From: Roseibium aggregatum IAM 12614 | Lineage (GTDB): Bacteria > Pseudomonadota > Alphaproteobacteria > Rhizobiales > Stappiaceae | Assembly: GCF_000168975.1 (NCBI RefSeq) | Contig: NZ_AAUW01000005.1 | Coordinates: forward strand, 248,001 to 312,000 | Length of the DNA stretch: 64,000 nt | Direction: 5' to 3' | In this document: one piece after another, positions 20,760 through 28,990 of the stretch | Numbering within the stretch: the first letter of the stretch is position 1 | Layout: each line of letters opens with the position of its first letter | Program-made: the position numbers and the translations under genes | Notes under the pieces: model-generated | What the model saw: only the letters and a program-made list of their open reading frames with translations | What the model was told of the DNA's origin: nothing | Database searches by the model: none

Positions 20760-21452
20760 TCAGAAATCGAGATCCGCATAGGTTTGTGCGGCGGGCATGC
20801 CCAAAACCTTCTCGCCCAGGAGCGGGCGCATCGACGGCCGCGATTTGACCCGCGCATACCAGCTCTTGATGTCTTCCTCGTCTCCCCAGGGCACTTCGCC
20901 CAGGTAGTCGGCGCAGGAAAGGGAGGCGGCCAGGGCGAAATCGGCGAAGGTCAACCTGTCGCCGGCAACCCAGCGGCGCGAGGCGACGAGATAGCCGAAA
21001 TACTTGAGGTGATGATGGATGTTTGCCCGGGCAACGCGCAGGGCAGCCGAATCCGGTTCGCCGCCGCCGGCGGACTTCGGCATGATCTGCTTGTAGATGC
21101 GTTCGCGCACCAGATGGCCGATGACCTCCTGGTCGAACTTTCCGAGGCTCCATTCGACCAGACGCCGCGTTTCGGCGCGGGCATCGGGATGATCCGGCAT
21201 CAGCCGGCGGTCGGCAACGGCATAGCCGCGGGTCTCATCCAGGTATTCCATGATGGGTCCGGCCCCGCAGATGGCAGGGCCTTCGTTTTCCACCATCACC
21301 GGCACGGTGCCTGCCGCGTTCAGCACCAGAAGCGCCTGTGGGCGTTCCCACGGGTTTACGTGGTGCTCCTCGAAGGCAGCGCCGTATTCACTCAAGATGA
21401 GCCGGATGAACCGTGAAGATGGCGAGAACGGATGATGGTAGAGCGTCAGCAT
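20760..21452 (-). CDS. fzlA: FtsZ-binding GST-fold protein FzlA
   Basis: GST-like protein that binds FtsZ filaments and controls septal wall synthesis in alphaproteobacteria; in Caulobacter it is essential. 230 residues, the Caulobacter length. The N-terminal thioredoxin-like domain begins LYHHPFSPSSRFIRL, and an all-helical GST-C domain ends at RPSMRPLL. The C-terminal tail YADLDF puts Asp at 227, matching the tail residue known to be critical in FzlA. It lies beside queG and across from uppP, a wall-lipid gene, which supports a division role. A plain glutathione transferase is the alternative and the usual automatic label. Confidence 0.8.
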   Translation of the reverse strand: MLTLYHHPFSPSSRFIRLILSEYGAAFEEHHVNPWERPQALLVLNAAGTVPVMVENEGPAICGAGPIMEYLDETRGYAVADRRLMPDHPDARAETRRLVEWSLGKFDQEVIGHLVRERIYKQIMPKSAGGGEPDSAALRVARANIHHHLKYFGYLVASRRWVAGDRLTFADFALAASLSCADYLGEVPWGDEEDIKSWYARVKSRPSMRPLLGEKVLGMPAAQTYADLDF

Positions 21453-21670
21453 GAAGGGGTTAAGAGCCTGAACTGTGGCAACACTACGTCGAAGCGGTTG
21501 CCAAATGATGCAACCGTCTAAACGGAGAGTTTGCCCCGAATATGGTTATCAAGGGTTTGACGGCGTGACCTCGCTTCGTCAAATAAGCGGCAGCTCGGGC
21601 AACGTCCTGAGTCGCGACACATACTTGGTCAGGCTGGTTTTCATCAAGCCATTTGGAGACAAGATATACT

Positions 21671-22477
21671 ATGGACGGTCAAACGATTGTTAATGCTCTG
21701 ATTTTGGGGATCGTCGAAGGTTTGACCGAGTTCATTCCCGTTTCCTCCACCGGCCATATCCTGCTGCTCGGCCATTTTCTGGGCTTCGACAGCACCGGAA
21801 AGACCTTTGAGGTTCTGATCCAGCTCGGCGCTATTCTGGCCATTCTGTCGGTCTATTTCGGCCGCCTGTGGACATTGCTGATCACCTTGCCGAGCGACCC
21901 TTCCAGCCGGCGTTTCGTTGCCGGCATCCTGATTGCCTTCCTGCCCGCCGCCGTTATCGGCGTTCTGCTGCATAGCTTCATCAAGGAAGTACTGTTCGAA
22001 ACGCCTGCGCTGATCTGCACGACACTGCTGCTTGGCGGCATCGTTCTTCTGTGGATCGACCGCCTGCCGTTGAAGCCGCGCTACACCAATGTGATGGATT
22101 ACCCACTATCGCTCTGCCTGAAGATCGGCTTTTGCCAGTGCCTTGCCATGGTCCCTGGCGTCTCGCGGTCCGGCGCGACCATTGCCGGCGCGCTGCTGAT
22201 GGGCACCGACAAACGCTCGGCCGCCGAATTCTCGTTCTTTCTGGCCATGCCGACCATGGCCGGCGCCTTCGCCTATGATCTTTACAAGAACCGCGACGTG
22301 CTCTCGATGGATGACGCCATGCTCATCGGCATCGGCTTCGTCGCGTCTTTCATCTCCGGTGTGTTCGTGGTCAAGGGCCTGCTCGACTTCGTCTCCAAAC
22401 ACGGCTTCGCACCCTTTGCCTGGTGGCGCATCTTCGTTGGCATCGCCGGCTTCGCCGGGCTTTATTTCCTGGGCTGA
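21671..22477 (+). CDS. uppP: Undecaprenyl-diphosphatase UppP (BacA)
   Basis: Membrane phosphatase that recycles undecaprenyl diphosphate to the carrier lipid used for peptidoglycan and surface polysaccharide. 268 residues with multiple membrane helices. The hallmark [10 protein letters not shown] near the N-terminus and GVSRSGAT in the second half are intact. ATG 21671 is preferred; a TTG at 21653 is in frame, but the GGAG at 21655-21658 overlaps it. Divergent from fzlA-queG across about 220 bases. Confidence 0.95.
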   Translation: MDGQTIVNALILGIVEGLTEFIPVSSTGHILLLGHFLGFDSTGKTFEVLIQLGAILAILSVYFGRLWTLLITLPSDPSSRRFVAGILIAFLPAAVIGVLLHSFIKEVLFETPALICTTLLLGGIVLLWIDRLPLKPRYTNVMDYPLSLCLKIGFCQCLAMVPGVSRSGATIAGALLMGTDKRSAAEFSFFLAMPTMAGAFAYDLYKNRDVLSMDDAMLIGIGFVASFISGVFVVKGLLDFVSKHGFAPFAWWRIFVGIAGFAGLYFLG

Positions 22478-22623
22478 AGCCGCGTTTCCAAAGGCATCAG
22501 TGGCCCCGTCCTTGCCGACAAGTGCGGAGCAGCCACAAGTAGATCCGAAAACCAGCGCTTGAGTGTGAGCGGAGCGAACGCCTCCTGAAGGGAATCGCTG
22601 CGCTTCGCGCGAATGATTTCCGG

Positions 22624-22665
22624 GTTCCGGATCGGCGCGCAGCTTTTACTGCACTTGTCCGGAAC
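22624..22665. repeat. Inverted-repeat element, possible dispersed repeat
   Basis: GTTCCGGA (22624-22631) and TCCGGAAC (22658-22665) form a perfect 8-bp inverted repeat in the 216-base gap between uppP and the WYL regulator. The surrounding sequence (GATCGGCGCGCAGC) looks like short intergenic repeats common in rhizobial-type genomes. Only one copy is visible here. Confidence 0.35.
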
Positions 22666-22693
22666 GACGGAGCGGGCAGGGGAGGGCTTTGTC

Positions 22694-23722
22694 TCAGGCT
22701 GAGCGGTCGAGCTGCCCCTTGGCCGTATAGAGCCCCGCAAGCGCTTCCAGCTCGTCTGCAAGCTCTTGCCGAAGGTCCTCGGGGCCTAGCAGTTCCGCCC
22801 CCGGGCCAAGCCAGCGCACCAGTGGCAGGATGCGGGCACGCTCGGTCGACGGAATGCTGACCAGGATCCGGCCCTCTCCAGCCGGTGTAAAAATGGCGTG
22901 GCGGTAATACCAGTCCGCACTCAGCTTTTTCGCCTGGGAAGCCGTGATCAGGATCTTGGCAATGGCTTCTTCCTGCTCCCAGCGGCGCATGGCCTGGGAC
23001 AACCAGGCCCCTCCGAGAAGGCTCTTGATGGAGAAATTCTTGTCCGGCCGAAAGAAAAGCCCGCTGATTTCCAGACCCCGAACCCGGTCTGCCCGGTAAA
23101 CCTTCAGCGTGTCCGTATCGACGCAGCGCCCGGCCAGGTACCAAAGGTCCCGGTCGAACATGACGCCATAGGGTTCGACATCATGTGCCTTCACGGTCTT
23201 TCGTGCGGGATTGACGTGTTCGAAGCGGACGCGCTTGCCGTCCAGGATCCCGGCCATGAAGCCGTCCAGAGCCTTTTGCCAGTCGCAGGTCGGTTCCGCC
23301 TTGGTGCCGGAATGAAAGATGTCGGGCGGGATCGGTTCGATGCCGACAATCCTGTCCGCCTCCTTCAGCAACCCGTGCACCGTCTTCGGCAGGGAAGCCA
23401 CCAGCTTCTTTTCCGCCGCCGCGAGATCGTCTGCCAACGGCACTGTGCGGCTGGAGCGCACCAGAGCCATCGCCGCCAGGAGGGCTGCCGTCTCGTTGCG
23501 CGTCAGCGCTACCGGCGGCTGAAGATAACCGCTGGCAAGCCTGTAGCCGCCTTCCGCGCCGCGTTCCGCATCCACCGGCACGCCGAGCGCGATCAGCCGG
23601 TCGATGTCGCGATAGATCGTGCGAAGCGAAACGTGAAACCGTTCGGCAAGCACGGTTGCCGGGACAAGTTTGCCTCCGGTCAGCAGCAGCAGGATGCCGA
23701 GTGCGCGTTCAATCGGGTTCAT
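22694..23722 (-). CDS. YafY-type HTH/WYL-domain transcriptional regulator
   Basis: A 342-residue regulator. Residues 1-60 form a DeoR-like winged helix (RFHVSLRTIYRDIDRLIALG). A WYL domain follows (KRVRFEHVNPARK, DVEPYGVMFDRDLWYLAGRC), then a C-terminal WCX-like region. WYL domains bind nucleic acid or small ligands; the signal is unknown here. I chose ATG 23722 because it starts directly at the helix-turn-helix; a TTG ten codons upstream is possible. It is divergent from the DUF1127 gene, a possible regulatory target by position only. Confidence 0.88.
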   Translation of the reverse strand: MNPIERALGILLLLTGGKLVPATVLAERFHVSLRTIYRDIDRLIALGVPVDAERGAEGGYRLASGYLQPPVALTRNETAALLAAMALVRSSRTVPLADDLAAAEKKLVASLPKTVHGLLKEADRIVGIEPIPPDIFHSGTKAEPTCDWQKALDGFMAGILDGKRVRFEHVNPARKTVKAHDVEPYGVMFDRDLWYLAGRCVDTDTLKVYRADRVRGLEISGLFFRPDKNFSIKSLLGGAWLSQAMRRWEQEEAIAKILITASQAKKLSADWYYRHAIFTPAGEGRILVSIPSTERARILPLVRWLGPGAELLGPEDLRQELADELEALAGLYTAKGQLDRSA

Positions 23723-23872
23723 GGGAAATCGGGCTCGGTGAGGTCGGGACAAAAAAAATCATAACCTGAGAACAGAACAGGATCAAACATGACTCACTGC
23801 TGTCAGGATTGGTTTGTCATTCTTTCCTTGTCCCCAGGAAGGAACGGGCGTTTGGCCCACAGGAGAAGTGAG

Positions 23873-24109
23873 ATGAGCCTTGAGATCGACACCATTTTCC
23901 GCAACCGTGCAAACAGCCGTGGCGTTCTGTTTTCTGCCCTTCGTGTTTGTGTCGCAGAGTTCCGGAATTATCTTCGCCGCCGGGAAACTCACCGCGCGCT
24001 TTCTCGCCTGAGCGAGAGCGAGCTGAAGGACATCGGCCTGCAGCGCACCGAGCTCGGCTACAACGAGCTGCATAACGATCGCTTCAAGTTGGGGCCTCGG
24101 CGTGGGTAA
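23873..24109 (+). CDS. Small DUF1127 (YjiS-like) protein
   Basis: A 78-residue protein ending in the DUF1127 motif: a basic stretch (LRRRETHRAL) then LSRLSESELKDIGLQRTEL. Small Arg-rich DUF1127 proteins in alphaproteobacteria affect RNA turnover and phosphate or stress adaptation. ATG 23873 has AGGAG at 23861-23865; the longer frame to 23789 has no such site. Single-gene unit, convergent with the MFS gene. Its molecular partner is unknown. Confidence 0.82.
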   Translation: MSLEIDTIFRNRANSRGVLFSALRVCVAEFRNYLRRRETHRALSRLSESELKDIGLQRTELGYNELHNDRFKLGPRRG

Positions 24110-24116
24110 AGACTTT

Positions 24117-24148
24117 CGGCGGCTGGCAAGATCTCCTGTCAGCCGCCG
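24117..24148. terminator. Hairpin between convergent DUF1127 and MFS genes
   Basis: CGGCGGCTG (24117-24125) pairs with CAGCCGCCG (24140-24148). The stem overlaps the last codons of the minus-strand MFS gene. There is no clear T-run, so termination efficiency is uncertain. Confidence 0.45.
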
Positions 24149-25401
24149 GATCCGCGCATCAATGCCTTTATGTCCGGCTTGTTCCAGGCAAAGAACATCA
24201 CCACAAGGGCGGTAAGCGCCGCGATGATCACGCCGTAGAACGGCAGATCCAGATTGAGCCCGATCAATTCCCCGCCCAGCAGCGAGATCACGCCTGCCAC
24301 CAGCGTGAAAACGGCGATGGTCACGCCCATGACCCAGCCCTGTTCCTTGTCGTTGACGGCTGCCGAGTAAAGCCCGAGAAACGTCGGGTAGGCGATACCG
24401 AAGGCAAAGTAGAAACAGAACACCGGCACATAGGTCAGAAGGGCGTTGGGTGAAGCTATGAAGGCGGCCGCGGACAGCGCCCAGACCGTGAAGGTCATTC
24501 CCAGGAGGGCTTCCTTGCTGAACCGCTTTTGCGCCGGCACCACCAGAAAGGTGCTGGAAAAGGCGAGAGCTATGCCGATGGTCAGCATCACCATCGAACC
24601 GCCGAGCGTGCCATAGCCGAAGCGGCTGGTCAGGTAGTTGTCGACGAAGATGTAGAACGACAGGTTGGCGACGTGGAAGAAGAAGAACACCACCGTCAGC
24701 CGCATCACCGTCGGATATTTCCGGATACGCCACAGGAGTTCGAAGATGTCCGAAGGACGGAACACGAATTTCTGCCGCTCGGCTTCAGCGTCGCGGGCAT
24801 CCTTGAATGAAAACACCACCAGCAGGATGGCAATCAGCACCAGCAGGAAACAGGCATAGAACGGCAATTTGATGCTCGCCAGATCGCCAAGCAGGACCGG
24901 ATCGGACAGGAGGCCGCCGAGCAGCGGGCCGCCAACCAGGCCGAAGCTGACGCCGGTGATGATGTAGCCCATGTTTCGGTTGCGGTCCTCGTCATCCCTG
25001 CTGCCGTCGATCATCGCCGCCTGTGCGATCGGCTGGTTTCCGGCGGTCAACCCGGTGATCGCGCGGCCCAGGATCAGCAGCCCGAAACTGTTGAGAGTGA
25101 GCGCCGCTATTGTGAGCGCATAACCGCCGAGCGCGCCGAAGAGGCAGATCAGGATCGCATTCTTGCGGCCGATGACGTCCGACAGTTTGGAGATGTAGGG
25201 CGCGCCGAAAAACCAGCACAGAAAGAAGACGCCGATGATGAGGCCATAATCGAAATGGCGCATCGCGTCGCTGGTGGACTGCGGCAGCATGGATGTCGAC
25301 GGTTCCATCACCAGGGAATTGATGATCGGAAACACCAGTCCCTGGCCGAGCAGGTCGACAAAGACAACAAACAGCAACGTGACCTTGGCAAGAAATGACA
25401 T
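24139..25401 (-). CDS. MFS transporter
   Basis: A 420-residue major-facilitator permease with about 12 predicted helices, TetA/DHA1-like. A motif-A-type loop is visible after helix 2 (GAPYISKLSDVIGRKNAI), with the D-x-x-GRK core of drug:H+ antiporters. The helix-4/5 stretch ITGLTAGNQPIAQAAMIDGS resembles motif C-type regions. The substrate is unknown; a multidrug or metabolite exporter is likely. Transcribed alone, convergent with the DUF1127 gene, with a repeat-rich 416-base gap upstream. Confidence 0.85.
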   Translation of the reverse strand: MSFLAKVTLLFVVFVDLLGQGLVFPIINSLVMEPSTSMLPQSTSDAMRHFDYGLIIGVFFLCWFFGAPYISKLSDVIGRKNAILICLFGALGGYALTIAALTLNSFGLLILGRAITGLTAGNQPIAQAAMIDGSRDDEDRNRNMGYIITGVSFGLVGGPLLGGLLSDPVLLGDLASIKLPFYACFLLVLIAILLVVFSFKDARDAEAERQKFVFRPSDIFELLWRIRKYPTVMRLTVVFFFFHVANLSFYIFVDNYLTSRFGYGTLGGSMVMLTIGIALAFSSTFLVVPAQKRFSKEALLGMTFTVWALSAAAFIASPNALLTYVPVFCFYFAFGIAYPTFLGLYSAAVNDKEQGWVMGVTIAVFTLVAGVISLLGGELIGLNLDLPFYGVIIAALTALVVMFFAWNKPDIKALMRGSGG

Positions 25402-25513
25402 CTGCGCCTCCCGTCAGTTTTGACGGTAGGCGAAGCAGCAGGATGCGGCAATGAAAAGCTGTGATCTGCGGGGAAGGCCGGGTGAAAGGTGCTGCCTGCG
25501 GAATGAGTAGTGA

Positions 25514-25678
25514 CCCCCACCCCTAACCCCTCCCCACAAGGGGGAGGGGAACCTGGGCCGTTCCTGAGGCGAGAGCCTAGTTTCCGTTGAACGAACACGA
25601 TTGTGTTGCTCAGGATCGCCAACGAAGCGAGGCGGTGATCCCCCTTCTCCTTTTGGGGCGGGGTTAGGGGTGGTGGGG
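25514..25678. repeat. REP/MITE-like element with G-tract inverted ends
   Basis: About 165 bases bounded by CCCCCACCCCTAACCCC (25514-25530) and its near-perfect inverse GGGGTTAGGGGTGGTGGGG (25660-25678). The left end contains a second hairpin (CCCCTCCCC with GGGGAGGGG, 25527-25550). No coding potential. It looks like a non-autonomous dispersed intergenic repeat. Copy number must be checked in the genome. Confidence 0.6.
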
Positions 25679-25750
25679 ACACCCAATGATGAGACTAATC
25701 ATCATGTGTAGTGCGCATACATCCCCGACACCCGGCGGGGGGCCTTACCG

Positions 25751-25776
25751 AACAAAACGGGCCCCGAAGGGCCCGT
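25751..25776 (-). terminator. Terminator for the minus-strand NDUFA9-like gene
   Basis: ACGGGCCC (25757-25764) and GGGCCCGT (25769-25776) pair around a CGAA loop (TTCG on the minus strand). Read on the minus strand, the stem is followed by TTTTGTT. It lies 42 bases after the stop of the reductase gene. Confidence 0.7.
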
Positions 25777-25817
25777 CGAAGACGTCGTTTGCAGAAAGGC
25801 GTTACCGCAGAAAGGCG

Positions 25818-26792
25818 TTACGCCGGCCGGTGCGCGTCGTATTGGCCGTGTTCGCGGTAGCGTTCCAGGTAGGTCGGCAAGACGGCAGCCACAGTTGCGG
25901 GCTTGATGCCGATGCCTTCCAGCGTGCGGCCTTCGGCTTTCGCCGCTTCGGACACCACGTTGTCGGTTTTCAGAAGCTCGACCTGGTCGGCCGTGAACGG
26001 CGCATAGGGGAAGAGCTGCAGCACCTTGCCCATGGCCGAGGAGACCGGGAAGGGCAGGGGCAACAGAACGCGGTTGCGCCGGGTGACTTCCAGAACGTCT
26101 TCCAGACAGGCTCTGAAGCTTTTTACTTCAGGTCCACCGAGTTCATAAGTTGTGCCACCGGCAAGCTGGCCATCGACGGAGCGGGCAACCGCCTCGGCAA
26201 CATCGCAGACATAGACCGGCTGGAATTTCGTCTCGCCGCCGCCAAGCAGCGGCAGCACCGGCGAGAAGCGGGCCATGTCGGCAAACTTGTTGAAGAACTC
26301 GTCTTCCGGACCGAACACGATGGAGGGCCGCAGGATCACGCTGTCCGGCAGCGTTTCCAGAACACCTGCTTCGCCAACGGCCTTGGAGCGGGCATAAGCG
26401 GATGTGCTCTGAGCGTCTGCGCCGATCGCAGACACATGCGTGATTCGATCAAGTCCGGCAGCGCGCGCAGCTTCCGCGATCGCGCGCGGACCAAAGCCTT
26501 GAACCGCGTCGAAGGACTGTTTGCCGGTCGGGGCCAGAATGCCGACGGCGTTGACCACCGCATCGGCACCGATCACCGCCCGGTCGACCGACCAGCGGTA
26601 GCGCAGGTTCGCCTGAACGGGCATGATCTGGCCGACAGCACCGAGCGGCTGCAGATGCGTTGCCAGATCGGGACGGCGGACGGCCGCGCGCACGCGGTAA
26701 CCGCGCCGGGCGAGCGCCTGAACGATGTGCCGGCCAAGGAATCCCGATCCGCCGAAAACCGTGACGAGTTTGCCGTTAAGTGCTGTGGACAT
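25818..26792 (-). CDS. NAD(P)-binding reductase, complex I NDUFA9-like
   Basis: Extended/atypical SDR protein of the NDUFA9 subfamily, a structural accessory subunit of respiratory complex I in alphaproteobacteria and mitochondria. It begins GKLVTVFGGSGFLGRHIVQ, a Rossmann GxxGxxG dinucleotide site. The YARSK stretch holds the SDR Tyr-x3-Lys, and RPSIVFGPEDEFFNKFA is typical of the subfamily. About 324 residues from ATG 26792; a TTG at 26819 is in frame but has no ribosome site. Monocistronic, with a terminator downstream. Confidence 0.86.
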   Translation of the reverse strand: MSTALNGKLVTVFGGSGFLGRHIVQALARRGYRVRAAVRRPDLATHLQPLGAVGQIMPVQANLRYRWSVDRAVIGADAVVNAVGILAPTGKQSFDAVQGFGPRAIAEAARAAGLDRITHVSAIGADAQSTSAYARSKAVGEAGVLETLPDSVILRPSIVFGPEDEFFNKFADMARFSPVLPLLGGGETKFQPVYVCDVAEAVARSVDGQLAGGTTYELGGPEVKSFRACLEDVLEVTRRNRVLLPLPFPVSSAMGKVLQLFPYAPFTADQVELLKTDNVVSEAAKAEGRTLEGIGIKPATVAAVLPTYLERYREHGQYDAHRPA

Positions 26793-26930
26793 CCTGAAAA
26801 TGCCTTCTGTCGCGTCCAAAAGGAGAGGCGGCCTGGAAATTGACCGGCTCCGTCTGGGAGTTTCTTAGCCCTTTGCCGCGGGTCTGTGAAGGGCTGGTTG
26901 TGAATGAATAAAAAAAGTCACACAGAGTGA

Positions 26931-26959
26931 TTGACAAGCCCCGGAACCACCCTTAAAAG
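26931..26959 (+). promoter_or_regulatory. Promoter of tRNA-Leu
   Basis: Consensus TTGACA (26931-26936), a 17-base spacer and TAAAAG (26954-26959), ending 11 bases before the mature tRNA 5' end. Strong placement for a stable RNA promoter. Confidence 0.7.
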
Positions 26960-26970
26960 CCCCCCTCACA

Positions 26971-27057
26971 GCCCAGGTGGCGGAATTGGTAGACGCACTA
27001 GCTTCAGGTGCTAGCGCTCGCAAGGGCGTGGAGGTTCGAGTCCTCTCCTGGGCACCA
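26971..27057 (+). tRNA. tRNA-Leu (anticodon CAG)
   Basis: The acceptor stem GCCCAGG pairs with CCTGGGC, the anticodon stem is CTAGC/GCTAG with loop TTCAGGT, so the anticodon is CAG (reads CUG). A long class II variable arm (CGCTCGCAAGGGCG) is present, and the T arm is GGAGG-TTCGAGT-CCTCT. CCA is encoded (27055-27057). CUG is the dominant leucine codon in this GC-rich genome. A terminator follows about 48 bases later. Confidence 0.97.
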
Positions 27058-27098
27058 AATTCCGGTTTTGGACACACTACCAAGGTCCGAGACAATCT

Positions 27099-27128
27099 AA
27101 AAAAGCTCCGGTTTTCCGGAGCTTTTTT
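27099..27128. terminator. Bidirectional terminator, tRNA-Leu and EmrE-like gene
   Basis: AAAAAAGCTCCGG and CCGGAGCTTTTTT surround a TTTT loop (stem 27105-27111 with 27116-27122 plus A/T flanks). T-runs exist on both strands, suiting the convergent tRNA and small multidrug resistance gene. Confidence 0.85.
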
Positions 27129-27157
27129 CGTTTCCAGGGCAGTTTCAGCGTTTCCGC

Positions 27158-27505
27158 CTAATGCCCTACCGATTTCGAGAAAACATTGATGATCACCACC
27201 CCGGCAAGGATCAGTCCAAGGCCGATCAGGGCGGGTAGATCGAGCTTTTGGTCGAAGACCAGCCAGGCCACCATGGTGATGAGCACGATGCCCGCTCCGG
27301 ACCAGATCGCGTAGACGATTCCCGTCGGCAAAACACGAATCGGATAGGACAGCAGCCAGAAAGAGATTGCATAGCCGGCGACTGTGATAAGCGATGGCAG
27401 CAGGCGGGTGAAATTTTCGGTTTTTGCCAATGCAGAGGTCGCGATCACTTCGGCAACGATAGCCGCGATGAGAAAAAGATAGGTGGCGGCAAGGCTGTTC
27501 GGCAT
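27158..27505 (-). CDS. Small multidrug resistance (SMR) efflux protein, EmrE/Qac type
   Basis: Proton-coupled exporter of quaternary ammonium or other cationic compounds, working as a dual-topology dimer. 115 residues with four membrane helices. The essential membrane glutamate is Glu19 in AAIVAEVIATSAL. FWLLSYPIRVLPTGIVYAIWSG and GLILAGVVIINV follow EmrE closely. Start at ATG 27505 (MPNSLAATYL); an upstream in-frame extension to 27550 is polar and unlikely. Transcribed alone toward the tRNA. Confidence 0.92.
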   Translation of the reverse strand: MPNSLAATYLFLIAAIVAEVIATSALAKTENFTRLLPSLITVAGYAISFWLLSYPIRVLPTGIVYAIWSGAGIVLITMVAWLVFDQKLDLPALIGLGLILAGVVIINVFSKSVGH

Positions 27506-27644
27506 CTTGGGTTCTTTTCGGCGATGGGCAACCCCGGACAAAGGCGTCAAAGCCCTCAGGGTTCATGCGGTTTCGTCTCACCGGTTTACACGAAAAAGGC
27601 TCGCATGAGCGGACCTTTCCAACTGTTGGGTTATCTCTGCCGGG

Positions 27645-27757
27645 CGCGTTTCCAGAGCAAATCGCATTTTACCTGAAACGCTTTTCGCTGTCTGAAATCA
27701 GAGATTTCACCGCAAAAGCGATGCAGGATTTTTCCGGTTAAACGCGACATGCTCTAG
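27645..27757. repeat. Palindromic rhizobial-type intergenic repeat
   Basis: Centred near 27700: TGAAATC (27692-27698) and GATTTCA (27702-27708) form a perfect palindrome, flanked by ACGCTTTTCGC and CGCAAAAGCG arms. The right end, read on the minus strand, is TCTAGAGCATGTCGCG, wording often seen in dispersed intergenic repeats of Hyphomicrobiales. It touches the stop of the outer-membrane protein gene. Single copy in this window. Confidence 0.5.
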
Positions 27758-28569
27758 AACGTGTATTTGCTTTCCAGCAGCAGGCCGTACCGGTGATAGT
27801 TCTGGTCGAGAACCACCTTCTCGCCGGTGGTGACAAGTCTGCGGTCGAAATTCGAATGAAGCCACCAGTAGCGGCCGCCGACCCCGAGCTGCCAGTTCTG
27901 GGTCAGATCGACATTCAGCATCGCGTCGGCTTCCAGACCATAGGTCCAGTCGCTCTCCCAGGTTTCGATCTTGTTGTAGCTCCAGGGGACGCCTGCCACA
28001 TCGACGGACCAGCCGACACGTTGGCCCAAATCGCCTTCAGCGGTCATACCCAGGCGGATCGCGTGCCAGTCGCGGGACTGTTCGACGGTCAAGCTCCCGT
28101 ATTTCGCGGAAACGTCGTCGGAGAGATACTGATAGCCGAGAAAACCTTTCAGCCGCACCTGGTTGTTGGCAAATTGCGCGAAGCCCCAGCCGCCGTCGAT
28201 AACGACATATCCGAGCGTCGTCTCGTCGGTGCTGTCCATCTCGTAACCCGCGAAATGCACATCACCGCCATTGCTTCTTCCAAGGCCGACATACCCTCTG
28301 ACGAAGGTATTGGCCGTGGTGTCTTCAAGCGTCCCGACCAGTTCAGCGGTGTTAGAGGTCACATTGTCCGTGCTGGAAATGTCGAAGCCGCTGTTGTCCA
28401 GATCGGAGCGTGACTGGCTGTACCAGTAGCGCAGGCCAATGCTGCCGCGCAGCGTCGATGGCTGATAGAGCTCGCCGGGCCCTGAGTAGAGATCGGCGGC
28501 CGAAGCAAGAGGCGCTGAAGACAGCGCAAGGAAGGCCGCAATCGGAAGGGACTGAAAAAGTCTTTTCAT
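27754..28569 (-). CDS. Outer-membrane beta-barrel protein (omptin/porin-like)
   Basis: A 271-residue outer-membrane protein. The signal peptide is at 1-24 (FQSLPIAAFLALSSAPLASA). Alternating aromatic/hydrophobic strands follow (GSIGLRYWYSQSRS, NTFVRGYVGLGRS, RLKGFLGYQYLSD, WQLGVGGRYWWLHS), and the chain ends in a terminal Phe typical of barrel insertion. The general architecture resembles omptin-type or 10-12-strand barrels; I cannot align the omptin catalytic Asp/His with confidence, so protease activity should not be assumed. Single gene with a 421-base upstream gap. Confidence 0.75.
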   Translation of the reverse strand: MKRLFQSLPIAAFLALSSAPLASAADLYSGPGELYQPSTLRGSIGLRYWYSQSRSDLDNSGFDISSTDNVTSNTAELVGTLEDTTANTFVRGYVGLGRSNGGDVHFAGYEMDSTDETTLGYVVIDGGWGFAQFANNQVRLKGFLGYQYLSDDVSAKYGSLTVEQSRDWHAIRLGMTAEGDLGQRVGWSVDVAGVPWSYNKIETWESDWTYGLEADAMLNVDLTQNWQLGVGGRYWWLHSNFDRRLVTTGEKVVLDQNYHRYGLLLESKYTF

Positions 28570-28990
28570 AGCTGAAACACCGCTTGTGTGAGTACGCGGA
28601 AATGCGCGCTATTGGTGTGTCAGGTATTGCAATTTATGGTTAACAGTGCGTGAAGGCACACTCAATCGATTCAGGCGAGGAGGCTGGAACTGCCTTCGTT
28701 CCGGAAGTCCAAAGCATCTTCGGGGATTTCAGCGTCCGGGAAAGCCTGTGTCGGATCGGGATAACTGCCGGATCGAACAATAAGCAATTGCCCGCCTTGA
28801 CCTTCCAGCAACTGGAAGGGTTATCTGATGGCATAGTTCCGGGCTCACCCGGACCGGCTCCAAGAGGCCTGCAGCAAACCGGCCTCGGTAGGGTGGACTG
28901 CAGAACTGCCAAGGGCCTGGCCAAGGTTTGGGACCGTGTCCCATAACCGCCCGGCGGGACGCACCGGACGATGTTTTGAGGAAAAACAAA
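28570..28990. other. 421-base intergenic region with CueR operator
   Basis: Lies between the divergent outer-membrane protein gene and cueR. It contains the CueR-type promoter at 28797-28827 and, after it, a 163-base leader with a small CCGGG/CCCGG hairpin (near 28837-28850). A short plus-strand frame across it has no ribosome site and looks spurious. Confidence 0.6.
28797..28827 (+). promoter_or_regulatory. CueR-type copper-responsive promoter/operator
   Basis: TTGACC (-35, 28797-28802) and TATCTG (-10, 28822-28827) are separated by 19 bases, the over-long spacer of MerR-family promoters. The spacer holds a perfect dyad, CCTTCCAG-CAA-CTGGAAGG (28801-28819), matching the CueR operator ACCTTCC-N7-GGAAGG. 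It faces cueR and the cytochrome c gene, so autoregulation and copper induction are expected. Confidence 0.85.

Larger units (their letters stand above)
25402..25817. other. 416-base intergenic region with repeat and terminator
   Basis: No credible gene. It holds the MFS promoter region, the G/C-tract inverted element at 25514-25678 and the terminator at 25757-25776. Open frames here are composed of the repeat and lack ribosome sites. Confidence 0.6.

Noticed and set aside
20760..21452. Simple glutathione S-transferase label
   Set aside because: The length, the YADLDF tail and division-gene neighbours fit FzlA better, though GST activity has not been excluded.
25414..25686. Overlapping minus-strand frames in the repeat region before the MFS gene
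   Set aside because: Proline/Gly-rich translations of the G-tract repeat; the real MFS start at 25401 is downstream of them.
26977..27189. Small frame starting inside tRNA-Leu
   Set aside because: It is read through the tRNA cloverleaf and terminator, with no ribosome site.
28650..28946. Small plus-strand frame before cueR
   Set aside because: It crosses the CueR promoter, lacks a ribosome site and resembles no family.
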